DNA from: Mycobacterium sp. IS-3022
GTDB taxonomy: Bacteria > Actinomycetota > Actinomycetes > Mycobacteriales > Mycobacteriaceae
DNA length: 64,000 nt
Reading direction: 5' to 3'
Assembly (NCBI RefSeq): GCF_001500065.1
Contig: NZ_LQIN01000009.1
Span: 1-64,000, forward strand
The notes beneath the pieces were generated by a model. That model worked only from the letters and a program-made list of their open reading frames with translations. It had not been told where the DNA came from and ran no database searches. This document shows, one piece after another, positions 50,028 to 61,110 of the stretch; the stretch's first letter is position 1; every line of letters begins with the position of its first letter. Position numbers and translations under genes: made by a program.

Positions 50028-51121
50028 TCGCTCCCTTCCACATCGCCGTGCCGGACGAAGACCTCGAGGATCTGCAAACGCGGCTGCGACGCACCCGATG
50101 GCCGGACGCCGAATGCGTCGACGACTGGAGCCAGGGCATCCCGCTGGACTACACCCGCGAACTCGCGACGTACTGGGCCGACGGGTACGACTGGCGCGCC
50201 CGCGAGCGCGCGTTGAACCGGTTCGACCAGTACACCACCGAGATCGACGGCCTCGAGTTGCATTTCATCCATCAGCGCTCACCGCACGCCGACGCGTTCC
50301 CGCTGCTGATCACCCACGGCTGGCCCGGGTCGGTGGTCGAGTTCCACAAAGTCATCGAGCCGCTGACCGAGCGCGGGTTCGACGTGGTGTGCCCGTCGCT
50401 GCCCGGTTACGGGTTCTCCGGTAAACCGACCCGCACCGGGTGGGGCGTCGAGCGGATCGCTACGGCGTGGGAGACGCTGATGGGCCGACTGGGATACGAG
50501 CGCTACGGCGCCCAGGGCGGCGACTGGGGGTCGGCGGTCACCACGCAGATCGGCCGCAACGAGGGCGGCTGCGTGGCCATTCACACGAACATGCCGATCG
50601 CCCGGCCGCCGAAGGATCTGACCGACCCCACCGACGAGGAGAAGGCCGCGCTGGCCGCGGGCGCCCACTACGGCAAGTGGGAATCGGGCTACATGCGGCA
50701 GCAGGCGACGCGGCCGCAGACGCTGGGGTACGGCTTGGTGGACTCCCCGGTCGGGCAGTTGGCGTGGATCGTCGAGAAGTTCTGGGTCTGGGTGGACTGC
50801 GACGGCCATCCCGAGAACGTGCTGAGCCGCGACGAGATGCTCGACAACGTCATGTTCTACTGGCTGACCGCGTCGGGCGCGTCCTCCGCGCGGCTGTACT
50901 GGGAGAGCTTCTCCAACTTCGGCGGCGGCCGCTACGTCGCGCTGCCCACCGGCGTCGCCTCGTTCCCGAAGGAGATCGGCCGCCCGCCGCGCAGCTGGTG
51001 CGAGCAGAACTACAACATCACGCACTGGACGACGATGCCGCGCGGCGGACACTTCGCGGCCTTCGAGCAACCGGAGCTCTTCGTCGACGACGTCGCCGCG
51101 TTCTTCGCTAGCGTGCGGTAG
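50018..51121 (+). CDS. Epoxide hydrolase (alpha/beta-hydrolase, EPHN domain)
   Basis: 367-aa microsomal-type epoxide hydrolase. The N-terminal EPHN lid region (FHIAVPDEDLEDLQTRLRRT) is followed by the oxyanion motif HGWPGS (100-105), nucleophile Asp in GAQGGDWGSAV (D169) and the C-terminal catalytic His in PRGGHFAAFEQPE. It opens epoxides to diols, either for detoxification or catabolism. The start overlaps the ANTAR gene and the stop abuts the flavoprotein ATG, so all three are probably one transcript. Confidence 0.92.
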   Translation: MAVIAPFHIAVPDEDLEDLQTRLRRTRWPDAECVDDWSQGIPLDYTRELATYWADGYDWRARERALNRFDQYTTEIDGLELHFIHQRSPHADAFPLLITHGWPGSVVEFHKVIEPLTERGFDVVCPSLPGYGFSGKPTRTGWGVERIATAWETLMGRLGYERYGAQGGDWGSAVTTQIGRNEGGCVAIHTNMPIARPPKDLTDPTDEEKAALAAGAHYGKWESGYMRQQATRPQTLGYGLVDSPVGQLAWIVEKFWVWVDCDGHPENVLSRDEMLDNVMFYWLTASGASSARLYWESFSNFGGGRYVALPTGVASFPKEIGRPPRSWCEQNYNITHWTTMPRGGHFAAFEQPELFVDDVAAFFASVR

Positions 51122-52495
51122 ATGCGCACACTGGAAGCCGACTATCTGGTGGTCGGCGCCGGAGCGATGGGGCTCGCGTTCACCGACACGCTGGTCGGCG
51201 AGTCCGATGCCACGGTCGTGATGGTGGATCGCAACGACCAGCCCGGCGGACACTGGACGACGGCGTACCCGTTCGTGCGGCTGCACCAACCATCGGCCTA
51301 CTACGGGGTGAACTCCCGCGGTCTGGGCAGCGACTCCATCGACCAATTCGGGCTCAACGCAGGCTATTACGAGTTGGCCAGCGGCGCAGAGGTGTGCGCG
51401 TACTTCGATGCGGTGATGCGCCAGCACCTGCTGCCGACCGGGCGAGTGACGTACCTGCCGATGAGCGAGTATCTCGGCGACGGGCGGGTGCGCACGCTCG
51501 GCGGCGAGGACGTCGAGGTGGTCGCGCGGCGGGTGGTGACCACCCACGTGGAGATCATCGTGCCGTCGATGCGACGTCCCTCGTACGCCGTTGCGGATGT
51601 GGATGTGGTGCCGCCCAACGAGCTGCCGCGGGTCCGCGAGGCCCGCGACCGCTATGTCATCGTCGGGGCCGGCAAGACGGCGATGGACTCGTGTCTGTGG
51701 CTGCTGCGGCACGGCGTCGCGCCCGAGCGCGTCACGTGGATCAAGCCCCGCGAGTCCTGGGTGCTGGATCGAGCGGCGATCCAACCGGGCAGGCAGTTCG
51801 CGCAGGTGGTGCTGCGCGATTTCGGCAACCAACTCGCCGCCGTGCAGGAGGCCGGCTCGCTTCCCGATCTGTTCGACCGGCTGGAGGACAAGGGATGCCT
51901 GCAGCGCATCGACCGGTCCGTGGAGCCGACGATGTACCGGTGCGCGATCCTGTCGCAGGCGGAGCTCACCGAGTTGCGGCGCATCGGGGACGTCGTGCGG
52001 ATGGGGCATGTGCAAGCGGTCGAGCCGGGTCGCATCACGCTCGACGGCGGCGTCCGCGACGTCGAGGCCTCTGTGCTCTACATCGATTGCAGCGCAGACG
52101 GTTTGGGTAAGGAACCGGTGACGACGGTGTTCAGCGGCGACCGCATCGCCCTGCAGACGGTGCGCACCTGCCAGCCGGCCTTCAGCGCATCGGTGATCGC
52201 GCACGTCGAGGCGGCGTATCCCGACGATGACACCCGCAACGCGTTCTGCCGCCCGGTGCCGTATCCGCACGTACCGACCGACTGGCTTCGAATGATGTTG
52301 ATTTTCAACGAGAACCAACTGAAGTGGTTCTCCGACCCGGACATGATGGCGTGGGTCGACGCGGCTCGCCTCAACGCCCTGCACCATGTGACCGCCAATG
52401 TCAGCGTGCGGGCGCGGGAGCGGATCATCTCGATGCTCACTTCGCAGCTGCCGGCGATCAACGAGAAGCTCGAAGAGCTGCTGGCGCAGGCCTGA
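51122..52495 (+). CDS. FAD/NAD(P)-binding oxidoreductase
   Basis: 457-aa flavoprotein. N-terminal dinucleotide motif YLVVGAGAMGLAFTDTL with VMVDRNDQPGGHWTTAYPFV, and a second Rossmann motif YVIVGAGKTAMDSCLWLLRH. The organisation is that of lysine/ornithine-type or FMO-like monooxygenases, but the BVMO fingerprint is absent and the C-terminal half (DWLRMMLIFNENQLKWFSDP) is specific to a mycobacterial group of unknown function. It starts directly after the epoxide hydrolase stop. A 19-bp hairpin follows. Confidence 0.82.
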   Translation: MRTLEADYLVVGAGAMGLAFTDTLVGESDATVVMVDRNDQPGGHWTTAYPFVRLHQPSAYYGVNSRGLGSDSIDQFGLNAGYYELASGAEVCAYFDAVMRQHLLPTGRVTYLPMSEYLGDGRVRTLGGEDVEVVARRVVTTHVEIIVPSMRRPSYAVADVDVVPPNELPRVREARDRYVIVGAGKTAMDSCLWLLRHGVAPERVTWIKPRESWVLDRAAIQPGRQFAQVVLRDFGNQLAAVQEAGSLPDLFDRLEDKGCLQRIDRSVEPTMYRCAILSQAELTELRRIGDVVRMGHVQAVEPGRITLDGGVRDVEASVLYIDCSADGLGKEPVTTVFSGDRIALQTVRTCQPAFSASVIAHVEAAYPDDDTRNAFCRPVPYPHVPTDWLRMMLIFNENQLKWFSDPDMMAWVDAARLNALHHVTANVSVRARERIISMLTSQLPAINEKLEELLAQA

Positions 52496-52500
52496 CTCGG

Positions 52501-52556
52501 CGAAACTGCACACAGATCGTGAAATCGCTCAAACTCTCGATCTCTGCGCAGTTTCG
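52501..52556. terminator. Hairpin terminator with CGAAACTGC-type stem
   Basis: 19-base arms 52501-52519 and 52538-52556 match except at two positions; loop 18 nt. It separates the flavoprotein gene from the convergent ABC gene and shares its outer nine bases with the hairpin at 14375-14410. Confidence 0.62.
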
Positions 52557-52570
52557 ATGGGGGTGCGCCC

Positions 52571-54415
52571 CTATGCCAACGACTGCACCCACGCCCGGTG
52601 CAGCGCGGCGTAGCGGCCGTCGCTGCGGGCGATGAGATCTGCGGGCGTACCGTCCTCGACGATCCGGCCGTGCTCGAGAACCAGCACCCGGTCGGCGATC
52701 TGCACCGTCGACAGTCGATGCGCGATGACGAGCGCCGTGCGGTCGGCGAGCACCGTCTCCAGCGCCCGCTGCACCATGCGTTCGCTGGGAATGTCCAGCG
52801 ACGACGTCGCCTCGTCGAGGATCAGCACCGCGGGGTCGGCGAGAAACGCCCGCGCGAACGCGACGAGTTGGCGCTGCCCCGCCGAGAGCCGGCCACCCCG
52901 CTTGGCGACGTCGGTGGCGTATCCGTCGGGCAGGGCGGCGATGAACCGGTCGGCGCCGACGGCTTCGGCGGCCGCAGCGACCTGCGCGTCGGTGGCGTCG
53001 GGCCGGCCGAACCGGATGTTGTCGGCGATGGTCCCGTCGAACATGAAGTTCTCCTGGGTGACCATCACGACATGTCGACGCAGTTCGATCTGCGAAAGCT
53101 CGCGCAGGTCGACGCCGTCCAAGGTGACCGAACCCGACGTCGGGTCGTAGAACCGCGCGATCAGCTTGGCGATCGTCGTCTTGCCCGCACCGGTGGTGCC
53201 GACCAGCGCGACGGTCTGGCCCGCGGGCACCTCGACCGTCAACCCCGGCAGCACCGGACGGTCCGGAACGTACGCGAACCGCACGTCGCGGAAGGCGATC
53301 TCGCCGCGCACGTCGGTCAGCGCGACGGGACGCGCAGGGTCCAAGATGGCGGGCCGCTCGGCCAGCACGCCGGCCAGTTTCTCCAGCGCCGACGACGCCG
53401 ACTGGAACATGTTGAAGAACTGCGAGATCTCCTGCATGGGCTCGAAGAACATGCGCAGATACAGCAGGAACGCGGTCAGCGTGCCGATCGTCATCTCACC
53501 GTTGAGCACGCGGTAGCCGCCGTAGAGCAGCACCACGCCGGTGGTGAGGTTGCCGACGAGCTTGACCCCCGGCATGAAGATCGCGAGCAGGCGGAAGGTG
53601 CGCTCGTTGTCGGCCTTGTAGCGGTCGGCGATGTCTTCGAAGATCTGCTGATTTCGCGGTTCGCGCCGGTAGGCCTGCACGGCCTTGATGCCGGTCATGG
53701 TCTCGACGAACTGCACGATCACCAAGGCGGCGCTTTCCCGGACCCGGCGATACGTCCTGGCCGACTCGTTGCGGAACCACCACACCAGCACGATCAGCAC
53801 CGGGAACGCGCCAAGGCACATCAACCCGAGTCGCCAGTCGAGCGTGACCAGCAGGATCGCGGTGCCGAAGAGCGTGAGCACCGCGGTGACCAGGCTGTCG
53901 AAGCCGGTTTCCAGCATGTCCTGGATGGCCTCGACGTCGTTGGTGGACCGGCTGACCACCCGACCCGACGTGTAGCGCTCGTGAAACGCGATGTCGAGCC
54001 GCTGGAAATGCCGAAACACCCGGCGGCGCAACTCCCGAAGCACCTTCTGCCCGATATGGCCCGAACGCCGCAGGAAGAACATCCGGCTGGTGGCCTGAAC
54101 CACCACCACGACGGCGAGGACACCGATGATCATCAGCAGCGTGTGAGCCGCACCGCCCTCGATGATCGGGGGGATCCCGTGGTCGATACCGCGCTGGACG
54201 AGGATCGGAACCGACAGGCGCGCAGCATTCTCCACCACCACGACGAGTGCGAGCAGCGCGACCGTGAAGCGGTACGGGCGCAGCAGCGAGCCCAGCAGCG
54301 CGCGCGCTTCGCGGCGTCGGTCGATGCTCTCGTCGATCGGCAGGTCGTCCTGCTGTTCTTCGAATTTGCCCCGCCACTCTGTGGTCGCGGTGTCCGGGGT
54401 GTCGGTGGCGGTCAT
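52571..54415 (-). CDS. ABC exporter half-transporter, catalytic-site subunit of a heterodimer
   Basis: 614-aa type IV ABC exporter: six-helix membrane domain (about 45-330) fused to a nucleotide-binding domain. Walker A is GTTGAGKTTI (406-415), Q-loop VTQENF, Walker B LILDE with catalytic E535, H-loop H566. The signature motif is LSAGQ (510-514) rather than LSGGQ. Its partner at 54412 has the complementary defect, so the pair should form one degenerate and one active ATP site. ATG 54415 overlaps the partner's stop. Substrate unknown; M. tuberculosis Rv1272c/Rv1273c is a comparable pair. Confidence 0.9.
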   Translation of the reverse strand: MTATDTPDTATTEWRGKFEEQQDDLPIDESIDRRREARALLGSLLRPYRFTVALLALVVVVENAARLSVPILVQRGIDHGIPPIIEGGAAHTLLMIIGVLAVVVVVQATSRMFFLRRSGHIGQKVLRELRRRVFRHFQRLDIAFHERYTSGRVVSRSTNDVEAIQDMLETGFDSLVTAVLTLFGTAILLVTLDWRLGLMCLGAFPVLIVLVWWFRNESARTYRRVRESAALVIVQFVETMTGIKAVQAYRREPRNQQIFEDIADRYKADNERTFRLLAIFMPGVKLVGNLTTGVVLLYGGYRVLNGEMTIGTLTAFLLYLRMFFEPMQEISQFFNMFQSASSALEKLAGVLAERPAILDPARPVALTDVRGEIAFRDVRFAYVPDRPVLPGLTVEVPAGQTVALVGTTGAGKTTIAKLIARFYDPTSGSVTLDGVDLRELSQIELRRHVVMVTQENFMFDGTIADNIRFGRPDATDAQVAAAAEAVGADRFIAALPDGYATDVAKRGGRLSAGQRQLVAFARAFLADPAVLILDEATSSLDIPSERMVQRALETVLADRTALVIAHRLSTVQIADRVLVLEHGRIVEDGTPADLIARSDGRYAALHRAWVQSLA

Positions 54416-56388
54416 CGGCGCTCCGCCTCCGAGGTGACGTTGGGCCCACGCGCAAGCAGGGGACGGCGCGGCGGCTCCTCCTCGACCAGGTGCTCGAGGC
54501 GTGTGCGGTCCTCCTCGTCCTCCCAGGTCGGGATGCGTTCACAGCCGTCGTCGAGCTCGTCGTCGGCGGCCAGCAGGTAGCGGTACTGCGGCACCCCGGC
54601 CAGCAGCTCGGCATGGGTGCCGACGTGGGTGATGGTCCCGTTCTCCAGCAACGCGACCTTGTCGGCGAGCAGAACCGTCGACGCCCGGTGCGCGACAACG
54701 ATTCCGGTGACGGAGTGCAGCACGCGCCGCAGTGCCTCCTCGACGACCGCCTCGGTGTGCACGTCGAGCGCCGACAGCGTGTCGTCGAGCACGAGGATTT
54801 TCGGCGCCGCCAGGATCGCCCGCGCAAGCGACAGCCGTTGGCGCTGGCCGCCGGACAGGCTCATGCCCTGCTCGCCGATGCGGGTCTCGAGGCCGAACGG
54901 CAGGTCGTAGACGAACTGCGCGGCGGCGACCTCGACGGCCTGACGCAACTCGGCGTCCGTGGCCGGGTTCTCCGGGGGGCGGCCCAGCGCCAGGTTCTCG
55001 GCCACCGACATGGAGAACAGCGTCGGGTCCTCGAACGCGGTGGCCACCGTCTGCCGAAGGGCGGGCAGGCTCAGCTCGCGGATGTCGCGACCGTCGATGC
55101 AGATCGCGCCCTCGGTGACGTCGTAGAGGCGCGACAGCAGGGCGACCAGCACTGACTTGCCGGCGCCCGTCGACCCGACCAGCGCCAGCGTCTCCCCCGG
55201 TTCGACCGTGACGGTGACGTGGCGCAATGCCCAATTGTCCGGCTCGCCGGACGGCGCCACTTCGTCGGGGGCGGCGTCGGGGAATCGGAAGCCCACGTCG
55301 ATGAGCTCGAGGCGCCCGCCGCTCGGCGGCTGGTCAACGGTGCCGTCGACGATTTCCCGTGGCGCGTCGAAGATCTCGGCGATCCGGTTGGCCGCGGTGA
55401 ACGACTCCTGTGTCATCGACAGCAAGAAGCCCAGCGACGCGATCGGCCACACCAGCGACAGCATCATCGTGATGAACGCGACCAGTGTGCCCATGGTGAC
55501 GTGGCCGTGGCCGGCGGCGTAGGCGCCGAAGCCGAGTACGACGATCAACGTCAGGTTCGGGATGACCTCGAGCAGCGTCCAGAACTTCGCCGACACCGAC
55601 ACCCGATCCAGCTGCGTGTCATACAGATTCGTGAGCTGTTCGTCGAACCGGTCGTAGACGTACTCCTCGCGGCCGAAGGACTTCACCACCCGCAGCCCCA
55701 GCGCGGACTCCTCGACGTGGGTGGCGACGTGGCCGGCCTGGTCCTGAGCCAACCGCGACAGCCGGGTGTACTCCTGCTGAAAGTGCAGGATTGTCATCGT
55801 GATCGGCACGATCGACACCACCACGACCACGCCCAGCGGCCAGTACATCGCCAGCAGGATCACGGTCACCACGGTGATCTGCAGGCCGTTGAGCAGGAGA
55901 AAGAGCAGACCGAAGGACATGAAGCGGCGAATCGTGCTGAGGTCGTTCATGATTCGCGACAGCAGCTGACCGGACTGCCAGCGGCCGTGGAAACTCATCG
56001 GCAAGATCTGCAGCCGGGCGTAGAGGTCCTTGCGGATGTCGGCCTCGACCCCCATGGTGGCGCGCGCCGCCAGCCAACGGCGGATGAACCACAGCACCGC
56101 CTCGCAGATGCCGACACCCATGGCGGCGGCGCCCAGCAGCCAGAGGCCCTGCGGGTCCTGATGCCGGACCGGACCGTCGATGACGGCCTTGGTCATCAGC
56201 GGAATCGCCACGGTGGCGGCCAGGCTGGCGATCGCGACGGTGACCATCGCGATCCAGCGCGCCCGGTACGGCATCAGGTACGGCAGCATCCGCCACAGGT
56301 CCGAGCTCGCGCGTCGGCGTTGCGGTGGCGGTGCGATGGCCGGCGCTGAGCGCAGGGCATGAACTACGGGGTCAACCACTGGGTCCAT
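54412..56388 (-). CDS. ABC exporter half-transporter, degenerate-site subunit
   Basis: 658-aa ABC exporter, membrane domain about 55-340, nucleotide-binding domain 370-610. Walker A GSTGAGKS is intact, the signature is canonical LSGGQ (511-515) and H567 is present, but the Q-loop Gln is Glu (E453 in TAFEDPTLF) and the Walker B catalytic Glu is Asp (D536 in LVLDDTLSALD). The C-terminal ~50 residues are an acidic extension (LAADDELDDGCERIPTWEDE). ATG 56388 is chosen; an upstream start at 56466 would add an Arg-rich stretch. Works with the gene at 52571. Confidence 0.9.
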   Translation of the reverse strand: MDPVVDPVVHALRSAPAIAPPPQRRRASSDLWRMLPYLMPYRARWIAMVTVAIASLAATVAIPLMTKAVIDGPVRHQDPQGLWLLGAAAMGVGICEAVLWFIRRWLAARATMGVEADIRKDLYARLQILPMSFHGRWQSGQLLSRIMNDLSTIRRFMSFGLLFLLLNGLQITVVTVILLAMYWPLGVVVVVSIVPITMTILHFQQEYTRLSRLAQDQAGHVATHVEESALGLRVVKSFGREEYVYDRFDEQLTNLYDTQLDRVSVSAKFWTLLEVIPNLTLIVVLGFGAYAAGHGHVTMGTLVAFITMMLSLVWPIASLGFLLSMTQESFTAANRIAEIFDAPREIVDGTVDQPPSGGRLELIDVGFRFPDAAPDEVAPSGEPDNWALRHVTVTVEPGETLALVGSTGAGKSVLVALLSRLYDVTEGAICIDGRDIRELSLPALRQTVATAFEDPTLFSMSVAENLALGRPPENPATDAELRQAVEVAAAQFVYDLPFGLETRIGEQGMSLSGGQRQRLSLARAILAAPKILVLDDTLSALDVHTEAVVEEALRRVLHSVTGIVVAHRASTVLLADKVALLENGTITHVGTHAELLAGVPQYRYLLAADDELDDGCERIPTWEDEEDRTRLEHLVEEEPPRRPLLARGPNVTSEAERR

Positions 56389-56487
56389 GTTCCCATGCGG
56401 GGCAATTCGATAACGGCCTCGCCGAAACCGACGAATTGGCGGAAATCGTCGCCGAGAATCGACCAAAGCGTCGATCTCGACGGATGG

Positions 56488-58401
<1,914 letters not shown>

Positions 58402-58468
58402 CAATTCACCGTAGAACCTCAACAATGGATGAGGTCAACGGCTTCCCCGCCGTCAGCGAATGGCCCGC

Positions 58469-60208
58469 CTAGGCGTCGATGCGGGCGAACTGGCTGTGTC
58501 GGTACTGCTCGACACATGTCGCCCGCCGGACCTTGCCGCTGGTGGTGATCGGTATCGAACCAGGCGGTACCAGAACAAGATCGGCGACGTTGAGGCCGTG
58601 CGAGTTGGAGATCGCCGAGGTGACCTCGCGCTTGACCTCGGCGAGCTTCTCTGAGGCCTCCTGCTCGGAGTCGCCCCGCTTCTTGGCCTCGATGATGACG
58701 ACGAGTTTCTCGGTCTGACGATCGGGAACCGCGATCGCCGCGCACCGGCCCGCCGTGATCTCCTGGACCGTCGCCTCGATGTCGTCGGGTGAATGGTTGC
58801 GCCCGTAGACGATCAACAGATCCTTGATGCGGCCGATGACGAAGACCTCGTCGTCGAAAACGAAGCCCTGATCTCCGGTTCGCAGCCACGGCCCCTCGGG
58901 TGTGCCGTCGGAGGGCGCGACGATCTTTGCGCCGAACGTGGCCGCGGTTTCCTCGGGCTTCTGCCAATAGCCCAGCGCGACGTTCTCGCCGTGCACCCAG
59001 ATCTCACCCGTCACCCCCGCCGGACACTCGGTCATCGTGTCGGGATCAACGATCCGGACGGTCGGCGACTGCGGCACACCGTAGCTGACCAACGGTGTCC
59101 CACCGCCGTTCTGGCACCGCTCCGCCTTGCCGGCGGTCAGCTTGTCCGAGTCGAACCGGACGACTTTCGGTACTTGATTCGGCCGGCCGGTCACCACGTA
59201 CACCGTCGCCTCCGCCAGGCCGTATCCGGGTCGCAGCACCGTATCGCGAAGGTTGAAGCGGGCGAACCGCTCGGTGAAGCGCTTGATGGTGGCGGGGTTG
59301 ATCCGCTCGCTACCGCTACCGATGCCACGGACTTCCCCGAGATCGAGCCCGGCCATGTCTTCGTCGGACGTCTTCTTCGCGGCGATCTCGAAAGCGAAGT
59401 TGGGCGCCGACGAAAACGCGTGTCTGTTGCTGGCCAGCAACTGCATCCACCGGGCCGGCCGCTGCAGGAAGGCCATCGGGCTCATGAGCACAGCGTGCAG
59501 CCCCGCCAGGACCGGCACGAAGATTCCGACCATCAAACCCATGTCGTGATAGAACGGCAGCCACGACACGATGGTGGTGTCCGGCGGGGGCACGTTTCCG
59601 TCGTCGGCGAACAAGTCGGCCATCAGCTGCCCGAAGTTGATCACAAGATTCCTGTTCGACACCATGACACCCGCCGGTGCACGCGTCGACCCGGACGTGT
59701 ACTGCAGATACGCGATGCCCGGGCCGTCTTCGGTCCCGGCGTCGGATATCGGCGGCGCGTCCAGGTCCAGCAGGTCGACAGCGACGACCGCTGGAACGGA
59801 TTGGCCGCTCTGCGACTGTACGGACGCCGTGACGCTGTCGACGACGGCAGACGTCGTCAGAACGACGGTCGGCGACGAATCGCGCAGCACCGAGTCAACG
59901 CGCTCATCGGTGACGCCCCCCATCGGAACCGAAAGCGGAACCGCGATGAGTCCGGCCTGCAGCGCCCCGTAGAACGCGACGATGTAGTCAAGCCCCTGCG
60001 GTGCCGATATCACCGCCCGGTCACCGGGCGACGCACAACCTTTGAGCGTGTTGGCGACGTTCGTCGTCCGCCGGTACAGCTGCGACCACGTCAGGCTTTC
60101 GGGTACACCGTTCCAGTCCTGGTCGTAGTCGATGAACGTGAACGCTGTGTCATCGGGTGCAAAACCGGCGCGCTCGCGCAGAATTGCGGCAGGGGAAGAC
60201 TCGTTCAC
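58469..60208 (-). CDS. Fatty acyl-AMP ligase (FAAL), copy 1
   Basis: 579-aa adenylate-forming enzyme of the FadD32/FAAL type, activating a fatty acid as acyl-AMP for transfer to a carrier protein. [20 protein letters not shown] is the P-loop block and [20 protein letters not shown] the FAAL-typical block; [12 protein letters not shown] and [20 protein letters not shown] follow, and the C-terminal Lys is in [16 protein letters not shown] start 6 nt after the methyltransferase stop. About 70% of it resembles copy 2 moderately, but a 423-bp tract is almost identical, implying gene conversion. Confidence 0.9.
   Translation of the reverse strand: MNESSPAAILRERAGFAPDDTAFTFIDYDQDWNGVPESLTWSQLYRRTTNVANTLKGCASPGDRAVISAPQGLDYIVAFYGALQAGLIAVPLSVPMGGVTDERVDSVLRDSSPTVVLTTSAVVDSVTASVQSQSGQSVPAVVAVDLLDLDAPPISDAGTEDGPGIAYLQYTSGSTRAPAGVMVSNRNLVINFGQLMADLFADDGNVPPPDTTIVSWLPFYHDMGLMVGIFVPVLAGLHAVLMSPMAFLQRPARWMQLLASNRHAFSSAPNFAFEIAAKKTSDEDMAGLDLGEVRGIGSGSERINPATIKRFTERFARFNLRDTVLRPGYGLAEATVYVVTGRPNQVPKVVRFDSDKLTAGKAERCQNGGGTPLVSYGVPQSPTVRIVDPDTMTECPAGVTGEIWVHGENVALGYWQKPEETAATFGAKIVAPSDGTPEGPWLRTGDQGFVFDDEVFVIGRIKDLLIVYGRNHSPDDIEATVQEITAGRCAAIAVPDRQTEKLVVIIEAKKRGDSEQEASEKLAEVKREVTSAISNSHGLNVADLVLVPPGSIPITTSGKVRRATCVEQYRHSQFARIDA
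58721..59143 (-). repeat. Near-identical tract shared by the two FAAL genes, copy 1
   Basis: This stretch matches 61360-61782 with about ten differences in 423 bp, and 58847-59008 is identical throughout. Flanking parts of the two genes diverge much more, including at synonymous sites. The sharp limits indicate recent gene conversion. It encodes approximately residues 356-496. Confidence 0.8.
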
Positions 60209-60214
60209 AGCGGT

Positions 60215-61081
60215 TCACACCTTCCGTAGGGAGATTCGATAGAGGTTCGTGTGCTCGAGCCGGAACTGCCTCACCGATGCGTCGAGGTACCTTTCGTAGA
60301 CCGACACCTTCTCTGGGCCCACGATCTGTTCTGCCTCGGCCCGGTTGCCGCGTAGCCTTTCGAGCCACGCAGAACAGGTGAGTGCGTAGTGTTCGCGATG
60401 GTTGAGCACCGACCTGATCTCGAAGAGCTTCTCGGCCGCATGCGCTATTTCGGCGAGCCTCGGGGGATCCGATTCCGGGAATATGTGCTCCGCTATGAAG
60501 AGACAATCGCGCAGCCCTTGCTCGTCCATGGCGACGTTCCCCTTGCCGATCGTCTGCAACGCCAGACCTGCGCCGGGATTGAGCCACTCGTAACACTTTT
60601 CGAAGAATCGTCGATACGCCGCGACTCGGTCCGACCGTTTCCAGCCGAACTTGACGAAGTGCTCCATGGCCCCGATCGAGATGGCAGCGTCATAGCGTTC
60701 GTCTGGATCGAAATCCGCCCAGTCCCGGACGAGCACTTCCAATCGAGGATCGCCCAGGCCCTCCACGTGATGAGCCTGGGCCTCGCTCAAAGTCAAACCG
60801 GTGACATGCTGCACGCCGTGTTCGGCAACCAGCCGTTGCATGACCGAGCCCCAGCCGCACCCGATGTCCAACACGCGTTCGGACCCCTTCGCGCCTGCCT
60901 CGGACACGAGATAATCGATCTTGCGCATCTGAGCGGCCGCGAGATCATCGGCTTGGCCATCCCACAAGGCACACGAATAAGTCATCGACTCGTCGAGCCA
61001 GAGTGAATAGAACTTGTTGCTTATATCGTAGTGGTGCTGAATGGATTCGGGCGATGCACCGCGTTGGCTTATTGTTGTCAT
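60215..61081 (-). CDS. Cyclopropane/mycolic-acid-synthase-like SAM methyltransferase
   Basis: 288-aa class I methyltransferase of the CFA-synthase/CMAS family and size. HHYDISNKFYSLWLDESMTY, SCALWDG, the SAM motif VLDIGCGWGSV (71-78) and SIGAMEHFVKFGWKRSDRVA are visible. It lacks the N-terminal extension of bacterial CFA synthase, like mycobacterial CmaA/MmaA. It would methylate or cyclopropanate an acyl chain, perhaps one activated by the flanking FAALs. ATG 61081 has GGGGAGGAA directly upstream, the strongest ribosome-binding site of the cassette. Confidence 0.88.
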   Translation of the reverse strand: MTTISQRGASPESIQHHYDISNKFYSLWLDESMTYSCALWDGQADDLAAAQMRKIDYLVSEAGAKGSERVLDIGCGWGSVMQRLVAEHGVQHVTGLTLSEAQAHHVEGLGDPRLEVLVRDWADFDPDERYDAAISIGAMEHFVKFGWKRSDRVAAYRRFFEKCYEWLNPGAGLALQTIGKGNVAMDEQGLRDCLFIAEHIFPESDPPRLAEIAHAAEKLFEIRSVLNHREHYALTCSAWLERLRGNRAEAEQIVGPEKVSVYERYLDASVRQFRLEHTNLYRISLRKV

Positions 61082-61110
61082 TTCCTCCCCTTCAATCGAG
61101 TTGTCCTCGT

